Positions 44,257 through 50,998 of a DNA stretch of 64,000 bases are shown piece after piece (position 1 is the first letter of the stretch; every line of letters begins with the position of its first letter). Origin of the DNA: CAVRZY01 sp963725415. Its GTDB lineage: Bacteria > Acidobacteriota > Terriglobia > Bryobacterales > Bryobacteraceae. The stretch lies in assembly GCA_963725415.1 (NCBI GenBank), contig CAVRZY010000246.1, forward strand, positions 5,871-69,870, read 5' to 3'. Position numbers and translations under genes: made by a program. The notes beneath the pieces were generated by a model. The model did no database searches. It was not told the origin of the DNA and saw only the letters and a program-made list of their open reading frames with translations.

Positions 44257-44844
44257 TTAGCGCAGGCGCTGCTCGCACTCGCCGAAGATGCGCTCCAGCA
44301 GCTCTTCCACTCGAAGGTGCGCGGCCCACTTTCGCAGGTACGCCAGATCAAGTCGTCCCTTCTGCACCTCGATCACGCCACGCACATCATGCCATTGCCG
44401 CTCTGAGACTTCACCCCCGGTCCGATACCAAGCCAGTTTGGTCAGAATGGTGTCTTCCGGCGTAGCAATTGGGAGCTTCAGTTCCCGGCCGAACTGAACT
44501 GTTTCTTCCAATCTGCGCCGTTGGAATTGCTGTTGGTAATAGGGGTCGGGCGACAGCGGGAAAATATCGAACTTATAGCTGCTGGCGTAGTGGATCAGGT
44601 TGAAGGCTCTGCCGGTTTTCAAGGACTCTCGGATCATCGCTGCGTCGGCATAGAATTCCGCACCCAGCTCTTTGACCAGAGGCTCGACCTGAGAGGGTGG
44701 CAGGTCTGCCACCAAGTCGATGTCCACAGTAGCCCGGACGATCCCATGAATCGAGCTGGCCAGCGAACCGCCTACCAGAAAGGGAACCCGCAATTTGTCC
44801 AGCGCATCTACCAAAAGCTTGAAGCCGGTCTCGGGGGAGGTCAT
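44257..44844 (-). CDS. Nucleotidyltransferase-fold protein (AbiEii/DUF6036-like)
   Basis: A 195-residue protein. LRVPFLVGGSLASSIHGIVRATVDIDLVADL contains the GS(x)...DxD catalytic pattern of nucleotidyltransferases. Later PEDTILTKLAWYRTGG resembles AbiEii/DUF6036. Such proteins occur in abortive infection or TA systems. The start overlaps the stop of the short upstream gene as ATGA, a typical two-gene unit. The function as toxin is inference. Confidence 0.7.
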   Translation of the reverse strand: MTSPETGFKLLVDALDKLRVPFLVGGSLASSIHGIVRATVDIDLVADLPPSQVEPLVKELGAEFYADAAMIRESLKTGRAFNLIHYASSYKFDIFPLSPDPYYQQQFQRRRLEETVQFGRELKLPIATPEDTILTKLAWYRTGGEVSERQWHDVRGVIEVQKGRLDLAYLRKWAAHLRVEELLERIFGECEQRLR

Positions 44845-45106
44845 GGCTGCGAGCTCTCCGGGCCCAGCCGTAGGCGTGAATCATGGTTTCGCGATCCAGA
44901 TGCCGGGCTGCCGCGCGCAAGAACACCTCCCGGTCGTCCAGCGTGGGGTACAACCTCCTGACGTTCGCCTGCGACAACCGCAAGAGCATTTCGCTCGTCT
45001 GGAACACAGCGGCGATTTTTTGGGCAGGCGACATTTCACGCTGGAGGCGGAGGAATACCTCCAGTGCTTGGGGATCCGTATCCGAGTACCAATCCGAAGC
45101 CGCCAT
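44841..45106 (-). CDS. Small partner protein of the nucleotidyltransferase, one apparent frameshift
   Basis: The protein begins MAASDWYSDTDPQALEVFL and has MLLRLSQANVRRLYPTLDDREVFLRAAARHLDRETMIHAYGW. After W the frame breaks; a one-base deletion would give DPESSQP and a TGA that overlaps the nucleotidyltransferase ATG. The end at 44841 is that restored stop. Expected length ~88 residues. It has no DNA-binding motif I can name; the conserved context resembles an antitoxin-toxin pair. Confidence 0.6.
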
Positions 45107-45133
45107 CTGGTCTCATACTACAACAAGGCGACC

Positions 45134-45220
45134 AATTGACGATTGGCTCATTGACGATTCCAGTGTCCCGCGGCGTCAGACACAGCAATCGTCAATCGTC
45201 AATTCTGCAATCGTCAATTT
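45134..45220. repeat. Cluster of ATTGACGATT direct and inverted repeats
   Basis: ATTGACGATT occurs at 45135 and 45150; the complement AATCGTCAAT occurs three times between 45187 and 45219. Together they form a large imperfect palindrome. A related GACCAATTGGCGATT occurs at about 46356, beyond the PHP gene, so the gene is bordered by relatives of this motif. The other sequence in 46277-46567 holds nothing that I recognise. Confidence 0.7.
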
Positions 45221-45313
45221 CCCCGCTCTCGGCCGCTCTCAGCGCAGGCGCCGCTGGCGTCATTGTTCGGTTGCGGCGCAGCCGCGCTCTGCTACTGGAG
45301 GCGGCCATGGGCG

Positions 45314-46276
45314 TCATTGGCTGGCCAGGGAACGCCGGGCTCGAAGTGCCAAAAGCTCCCGGACGACGGCGTTGCTGTTCAGCGGAGTCACGCCGAGCGC
45401 GTCTGCGTAGAGCGACGGGGTGAACGGCTTCTTCGCGGATCCGACATTGTGGTTGTCGGTCGAAATGGTGAACTGAACGCCCGCCTCGGCCAGCGGCTTG
45501 ATGTCGGCGATGAGAGCCTCGCGGCAGACCGGATCGGCGAAATAGCGCTCGGTGGCCCGCGAGATTTCGATGTAGATGGAGGTGTTCTTGAGCAGCCTGG
45601 CGAGCTCCTCCTGTTCGCCGGGCTGGAAGAAGCGGTACTCCTCGACGGTAAGCGTTTTCAAATCCCGCCCTTTGTCGGCCGCGGTGCGCTGAAGGTTCTC
45701 CAAGCGCATAGGAAAGGGGTGGAAGAGGATCATGGGCACGGGGAACTGTTTTTGGGCGTCCTTGATCTGCTTGACGCGCTTGATCAGGGTGCGGCCGTTG
45801 GGCGCTTCTCGCCCGTGGTTGGGCGAAACATGGAAGCCAATGACGTCGGCCATGCGCAGGGGCGCCGCTTCCAGACCCGTATCCAGCTCGCCTTCGTAGA
45901 CCTCCCAGCCTTTGAAGACGATCACGTCGCGCCGCTTGGCTGCTTCATCGAACTCGGCCATCAGGGCCTGGTGGCCCGAGACCCCCAGCGGGTAGCGCGC
46001 CTGGAAACTCCCTTTAGCGCGCCAGGCCTCATATTCCTGTGGAGACTTGCGGTACAGCTCGAGGTGGTCCAGAAGAAGGATGACCTTGCGCCCATCGCTG
46101 ACGGCCAGATCGATCCAGTCTTTCATCTCGATCTCACGCTCCATGCCGGCATGCAGGTGCAGGTCCATTTCCTTCAGCTCGAACAGCGCTTGGGAGAGGG
46201 GCTGGCTGGGGGTCATGCCGGCCGCCAGGAACAGCACGGCCAGCGCTTTCGATGCCAAAGCAGGTCTCAGGAACAT
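45314..46276 (-). CDS. PHP-domain phosphoesterase/amidohydrolase-like protein, exported
   Basis: A 320-residue protein with signal-like N-terminus (MFLRPALASKALAVLFLAAG). PHP-type motifs: ELKEMDLHLHAGME (HxH), ILLLDHLELYRKSP, FKGWEVYEGELD, ILFHPFPMRL and TISTDNHNVGSA. The layout matches the histidinol-phosphatase-like PHP family with several metal-binding His. Substrate unknown. ATG 46276 is preferred since it opens the hydrophobic signal; an upstream start would add 28 polar residues. Confidence 0.75.
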   Translation of the reverse strand: MFLRPALASKALAVLFLAAGMTPSQPLSQALFELKEMDLHLHAGMEREIEMKDWIDLAVSDGRKVILLLDHLELYRKSPQEYEAWRAKGSFQARYPLGVSGHQALMAEFDEAAKRRDVIVFKGWEVYEGELDTGLEAAPLRMADVIGFHVSPNHGREAPNGRTLIKRVKQIKDAQKQFPVPMILFHPFPMRLENLQRTAADKGRDLKTLTVEEYRFFQPGEQEELARLLKNTSIYIEISRATERYFADPVCREALIADIKPLAEAGVQFTISTDNHNVGSAKKPFTPSLYADALGVTPLNSNAVVRELLALRARRSLASQ

Positions 46277-46567
46277 GAGAATCAATATACTGCTAAAGCC
46301 GCATTTCTTTGCAGCCCGCGAAGTTTCCGCGTGTTGGGCACTTTCGGTGTCGCCGACCAATTGGCGATTTACGATTCGGAAGCGCAGATGGAGCAGGGGA
46401 GCTTTGGAGCGTTACCAGCGGAGCCAGAATGAGCGGAGTGCGATCATATATAATGCCCGCTTGGTGCAGTCGTCTTGGGAGCGTGAACCTGGCCGGCGGC
46501 AGCGCCAGCGGCGATGACGGCGCCCTCGATGGTCGCGCCGGGAGCCTGCACGCCAGCATCATCTGGG

Positions 46568-48241
46568 ATGAAGCTAGCCGTTCTCATTCCGGCATTCCGG
46601 CCCGGCAAGCCGCTGGCTGAGCTAGTCGCCCGGCTGGCGCAAACGCCGATGGCCCCGATTATCGTGGTCGATGACGGCAGCGGGCCCCAGTACCATCAAC
46701 TGTTCCGGCAGTTGCAGCAGTATCCCCAGGTGCAGGTATTGCAGCACGCCGTGAACCTGGGAAAGGGAGCGGCCCTGAAGACGGGGATCAATCACGCCCT
46801 GTGTTCGATTCCGGACTGCGACGGGGTAGTGACGGCGGATGCCGACGGCCAGCACCATCCGGAGGACATTCTCAAGGTGGCTGGCAGGCTGGCCGAAGCG
46901 CCGGAATGCCTGGTCCTTGGAATGCGGAAGTTCGGGCCTCAGGTCCCCCTGCGGAGCCGGCTGGGAAACACCCTGACCCGAGGCCTGGTCCGCCTGCTGA
47001 CCGGGCAGCGCCTCTGGGACACGCAGACCGGGCTGCGTGCCATTCCAGCCGCGTTGTTGCCCGAGTTGCTCAAGATCGGCTCGTCCGGCTACGAATTCGA
47101 GCTGGACATGCTCATCGCTGCCAAGCATCACGGCTGCCGCATCCTCCAGGAGGAGGTGAGGACGATCTATGGGGATGGCGCCGGCTCGTCGCACTTCAAT
47201 CCCCTGCTGGACTCGATGCGGATCTACTTCGTCCTGCTCCGCTTCAGCATGGTGTCGCTCGTGACCGCCATCCTGGACAACCTGGTCTTCTATGTCGCGT
47301 ACCAGTGGACCGCTAGCGTCCTGGAGGCACAAATAGTCGGGCGGGCGGCCGCGGTGCTGTTCAACTACAACGCGGCGCGAAGGGCAGTGTTCCTGTCAGA
47401 CGAGCGGCACAGGAGGCTGTTGCCGAAGTACCTGCTGCTGGTGTTGGCCAGCGGCGCGGTCTCGTTCAGCCTGATCGGGCTGCTCCGTTCCGCTCTGCCG
47501 GTCGGGGTGATCTGGGCCAAGCTGATGGCCGAAACGGCCTTGTTCCTGGCGAACTTTGTCATCCAGAGAGATCTTGTCTTCACCAAGCGCCAGAGTCCGG
47601 GCGCGACCACCGACTGGGATCAGTACTACGCCGCGACCCCGTTGACGGCCAGGATCAGCCGGCGGTACACGGCCGCGGTGCTGCTCTCGGCGCTGAAGCG
47701 ATTCTGTGGGGCGCGGGAGCAGGGCCCAATCCGCGTGATCGAGCTCGGCGGTGCGAACAGTTGCTTTGTCGAAGCGATCCTGGCGGCGCTCGAGCCGCGC
47801 GAGTATCACGTCGTGGACAGCAACGCGTACGGGCTGGAGCTGCTCCGGCAGCGCCTCGGCGGCAGGGGGGATGTGGTGCTGCACCAGCAGGACGTTCTTG
47901 ATCTCAAGCTGGAGATCGAAGCCGACGTGGTCTTCAGTGTCGGGTTGATCGAGCACTTCGACGCAGCCGGCACTCGCCGCGCACTCCTGGCGCACTTCGA
48001 CCTGCTGAAGCCCGGCGGCTGCGCCATCGTTTCCTTCCCCACACCCAGCCTGCTCTATCGCGCGGCCCGCCGCCTGTGCGAACTGCTGGGCCTGTGGAAG
48101 TTCCCAGATGAGCGCCCTGTGGCGCGGAGCGAGGTGCTGGAATGCATCGCCGGGCGGGGCCGGGTGGTCTTCGAGAAGGTATTGTGGCCGATCGTATTCA
48201 CCCAGCGGCTCATGGTGATTAGGAAGCTCGCGCATGATTGA
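46568..48241 (+). CDS. GT2 glycosyltransferase-GtrA-methyltransferase three-domain protein
   Basis: A 557-residue protein. Residues ~1-225 are a GT2/dolichol-phosphate-mannose-synthase-like domain (VLIPAFRPGKPL, IIVVDDGSG, VTADADGQHHPEDI with DxD, GMRKFG). Residues ~228-345 have four membrane helices with a GtrA pattern (AAVLFNYNAARRAVFL). Residues ~350-557 are a class-I methyltransferase (RVIELGGANSCFVEAIL, VFSVGLIEHFDAAGTRRAL). It would make and flip a polyprenyl-linked sugar and possibly methylate. It overlaps the next gene by eight bases, and the two are likely one functional unit for surface glycan building. Confidence 0.85.
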   Translation: MKLAVLIPAFRPGKPLAELVARLAQTPMAPIIVVDDGSGPQYHQLFRQLQQYPQVQVLQHAVNLGKGAALKTGINHALCSIPDCDGVVTADADGQHHPEDILKVAGRLAEAPECLVLGMRKFGPQVPLRSRLGNTLTRGLVRLLTGQRLWDTQTGLRAIPAALLPELLKIGSSGYEFELDMLIAAKHHGCRILQEEVRTIYGDGAGSSHFNPLLDSMRIYFVLLRFSMVSLVTAILDNLVFYVAYQWTASVLEAQIVGRAAAVLFNYNAARRAVFLSDERHRRLLPKYLLLVLASGAVSFSLIGLLRSALPVGVIWAKLMAETALFLANFVIQRDLVFTKRQSPGATTDWDQYYAATPLTARISRRYTAAVLLSALKRFCGAREQGPIRVIELGGANSCFVEAILAALEPREYHVVDSNAYGLELLRQRLGGRGDVVLHQQDVLDLKLEIEADVVFSVGLIEHFDAAGTRRALLAHFDLLKPGGCAIVSFPTPSLLYRAARRLCELLGLWKFPDERPVARSEVLECIAGRGRVVFEKVLWPIVFTQRLMVIRKLAHD

Positions 48242-50837
48242 CAGGATGCTGCTCCGGCTGGCCTTCTGCGCCCTGGTTTGCCTGTCGGTTTATGGCTTCT
48301 ACTCCGGAGGCCTGTTCGAGCAAACCATCTGGAGCCCGGTGGGACTGGAGCGGCTGATTCTGTTCGCCGCCCTGTATGCCGGCTGGTTCACTGCCATCAT
48401 CCTGTGGAGGCCGCGCTGGTTCGCGCCTCTGACCTTGCTGCTGGCCCTGGCCTATACGATCGCGGTGGCCGGATTCGGGGCCCTCGCCTCCGTCCTGTTG
48501 TTTCTGTTTTCTTCCCTGGTGCTGGGCAAGTTGTTGCTTGGCTCGCCGCTAATGCCTCAGAAGCTGCGAAAAAATGCCCGCTTCTCTTCCGCCAGTGCTG
48601 TGGGGCAGGTCCCCGACCTGCCCTCGGCTATTGCCCCCGAGACCGAGGCATTACGTTCGCCGGTGGAGAGCGCGACGGATGACCTATTGGCGTTGCTGCT
48701 GGGCGTGAGCGTTTACATGTGGATCCTGGGTTGGACGGTCCACTTCCCGGTGAACTACCCGGTCACTTACTTGGTCCTGCTGGTGGTTCCTCTGGTGGTG
48801 GGGCGCCGCCGGACGGCAGCCTGCCTGCGCCGGTGCGCCGGGCTGGTTCGTGGTGTGTCGTCGGCCACAAGATCCGAATACGCGTTGTTGGGGATGGCGG
48901 TCTTCGTCCTGCTGGCACACTGGCTGGTGACGTTGAAGCCGGAGGTGGGCGGCGATGCCCTGGCGATACACCTGGTGACGCCTTCCTGGGTGGCCGCTCA
49001 CCACCGGTGGGGATTCGACTTCCGGAATCTGGCCTGGGCGGTCATGCCGGCGGGCGCGGACTGGTGTTTTACGGCAGTCTACCTGCTAGGAGGGGAATAT
49101 GCGACACGCCTGCTCAACCTGGGTATGCTGCTGGTGACGGCGGCGCTTCTTTTCTGCGCTGTTCGCCGGTGGCTCGCGCCGGGGCCGGCCCTGCTGATGG
49201 TGGCCCTATTCGCCGCCAGCCCGATCGTGCAACTGGAGACCGGCCACCTGTTTGTGGAGAACCTCTGGATGGCTGCGCTGTTGGGCGCGGTCATCGCCTT
49301 ATGGCGGTATCGGGAGAGTGGGAGGAGCGCCTGCTTGTGTTTGACCGGAGTCCTGGCAGGCGCGGGGATGGCCATTAAGGTGGGTGCAGTCGCTTTCGTC
49401 GCGCCCCTGGGTGTGTTTGCCGCGGCCGAGCTGTATCGCCGGCGAAAGCTTGGAGAGCGGGGGCTGCTCCGGGTCGGCTTGCTGGGTTTGGCCTGTTTTC
49501 TGGCGCTGGCCTCGCCGGCTTACCTGACCGCCTACCTGAAGACCGGCAACCCGGTGTACCCGTTCTTGAACGCCACCTTTCGCTCGCCGTACTTCGATTC
49601 GACCGTCTCGTTGGTCGATCAACGTTTCAGAACCCCGCTCGGGCTCGACACCCTGTATGATGCCACCTTCCACACGCACCACTACCTGGAGAGCCAGGAC
49701 GGCGCCTTCGGCTTTCAGTACTTGCTGCTGGCGCCGCTGAGCCTGCTGCTGCTCCGGCGGAACTGGCCTTACCTGGGTTGGCTTGCACTTGGGGTATCGG
49801 TTGTGTTTTTCGTGCTGACCTTTCAGGTGCAGGCATATCTGCGGTACATCTACCCCGCCTTGCCGCTCTGGATGATCCTGATTGCCCTGACCGCAGCCAC
49901 CCTGCGCGCCCGCGATTTGCTGCTGTATCGGGCCGTCTTGGGCGCCGCACTGGCCGTGGTCTTTCTCGACCTCTACTTTCTGGCGGCCTCGAACTGGCAG
50001 CACAAGGACTTCTGCCTGAACGCCTTGTTCGACCCCGCAGAAGTGGGAAGGTACATCGACACACACGCGCCGGTCAGAAGGTTAGTCGCGTATCTCAACT
50101 CAAACCACCCGGACGCGGCGGTGGCCTTTTTCGGGAGGAACCAGATTGCGGGTCTGCGGGGCCAGGCCTATACGAACTTGTGGCACAGCGAAGATTTTCT
50201 GCGGCGGCTGCGCAAGGCGGGCTCGGCCAAGGATTGTCTGAAGCTGACCAACGAACTGAGTCTGCGTTACTTCATCGCGCCCAGCAATGCCAGCCGCATG
50301 GTCATCCGCGAAGTCGCGGTGGAATCGTTCCTCTCCGAGTTCACGGTTCCAGAATTCACCCGGGGCGAATACTATGTGGCCAGGCTGAAGGAGGAGTACG
50401 CCGGCGAGAAAGGCTGGCAGAACGCACCGTCGGAGCAGCGAGCCCCTCCGGTTGCGCTCTCGGGGAGCTATGACGACTACAGCCCGTACATCGCCTATTC
50501 GGGGCCGTGGGCGCGCGAGCGAGAGTTCCCGCGCGCCTGCAACGGAACAATAACTCACTCCAATGTCGCCGGGGCCGCGTTCCGCTCTTCCTTCCGTGGC
50601 CCCCGGGTGACCTACGTGTACACCAAGGCGTTCAATCGTGGCATCGCTGAGGTAACGATCGATGGCATAAACAAAGGCCGCCTGGATATGTACGCACCGG
50701 CCACGATCTGGCAGGCCCAGACCAGCCTGGAGAGCCCGGGAGAAGGAATCCACACACTGATCGTTCGCATCCTGCCGCAAAAGAACCCGGCCTCCCGCGA
50801 CTTCTATGTAGACCTGGATTGCCTGATCGTGCCGTAG
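48234..50837 (+). CDS. Large multi-spanning membrane glycosyltransferase-like protein (GT39/GT83-type)
   Basis: An 867-residue protein with about 12 hydrophobic segments in its first ~600 residues and a soluble C-terminal ~260 residues. Signature-like stretches are VGGDALAIHLVTPSWVAAHHRWG, where an acidic loop could be catalytic, and VKTGNPVYPFLN-like YLKTGNPVYPFLN. This fits mannosyltransferase/ArnT-type enzymes using polyprenyl-phosphate sugars, which the GT2-GtrA neighbour could supply. It has a GC-rich palindrome within the coding region (see 48603-48623). No signal peptide is needed. Confidence 0.75.
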   Translation: MIDRMLLRLAFCALVCLSVYGFYSGGLFEQTIWSPVGLERLILFAALYAGWFTAIILWRPRWFAPLTLLLALAYTIAVAGFGALASVLLFLFSSLVLGKLLLGSPLMPQKLRKNARFSSASAVGQVPDLPSAIAPETEALRSPVESATDDLLALLLGVSVYMWILGWTVHFPVNYPVTYLVLLVVPLVVGRRRTAACLRRCAGLVRGVSSATRSEYALLGMAVFVLLAHWLVTLKPEVGGDALAIHLVTPSWVAAHHRWGFDFRNLAWAVMPAGADWCFTAVYLLGGEYATRLLNLGMLLVTAALLFCAVRRWLAPGPALLMVALFAASPIVQLETGHLFVENLWMAALLGAVIALWRYRESGRSACLCLTGVLAGAGMAIKVGAVAFVAPLGVFAAAELYRRRKLGERGLLRVGLLGLACFLALASPAYLTAYLKTGNPVYPFLNATFRSPYFDSTVSLVDQRFRTPLGLDTLYDATFHTHHYLESQDGAFGFQYLLLAPLSLLLLRRNWPYLGWLALGVSVVFFVLTFQVQAYLRYIYPALPLWMILIALTAATLRARDLLLYRAVLGAALAVVFLDLYFLAASNWQHKDFCLNALFDPAEVGRYIDTHAPVRRLVAYLNSNHPDAAVAFFGRNQIAGLRGQAYTNLWHSEDFLRRLRKAGSAKDCLKLTNELSLRYFIAPSNASRMVIREVAVESFLSEFTVPEFTRGEYYVARLKEEYAGEKGWQNAPSEQRAPPVALSGSYDDYSPYIAYSGPWAREREFPRACNGTITHSNVAGAAFRSSFRGPRVTYVYTKAFNRGIAEVTIDGINKGRLDMYAPATIWQAQTSLESPGEGIHTLIVRILPQKNPASRDFYVDLDCLIVP
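48603..48623. repeat. REP-like palindrome inside a coding sequence
   Basis: GGGCAGGTC-CCC-GACCTGCCC, a perfect 9-bp stem, the same stem as 19094-19117. In the glycosyltransferase frame it is read as VGQVPDLP at residues ~123-130, in a stretch that is hydrophilic and unlike the flanking membrane segments. Confidence 0.75.
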
Positions 50838-50894
50838 GGGGGACCGGGGCGCTGAAAGCTGGTGTCCTGTCCCGGCTATAAGTTGACACTCCGG

Positions 50895-50984
50895 GTGGGG
50901 CGGCCAATCCTGGCCGCAAGCCGGCCTTCCGGCCGGCTTAGGCCCGCTGGAAAGCGCGCCTGCAGGCTAGAAAGCCCGCCCCAC
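50895..50984. repeat. 90-bp dispersed repeat, copy 2
   Basis: It starts GTGGGGCGGCC and ends AGAAAGCCCGCCCCAC. It relates to 1857-1946 over its length, most clearly at both ends. The ends are roughly inverted (GTGGGGCGG/CCGCCCCAC). It lies between two convergent genes. Confidence 0.75.
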
Positions 50985-50998
50985 ATCGAGGTGAGAAC

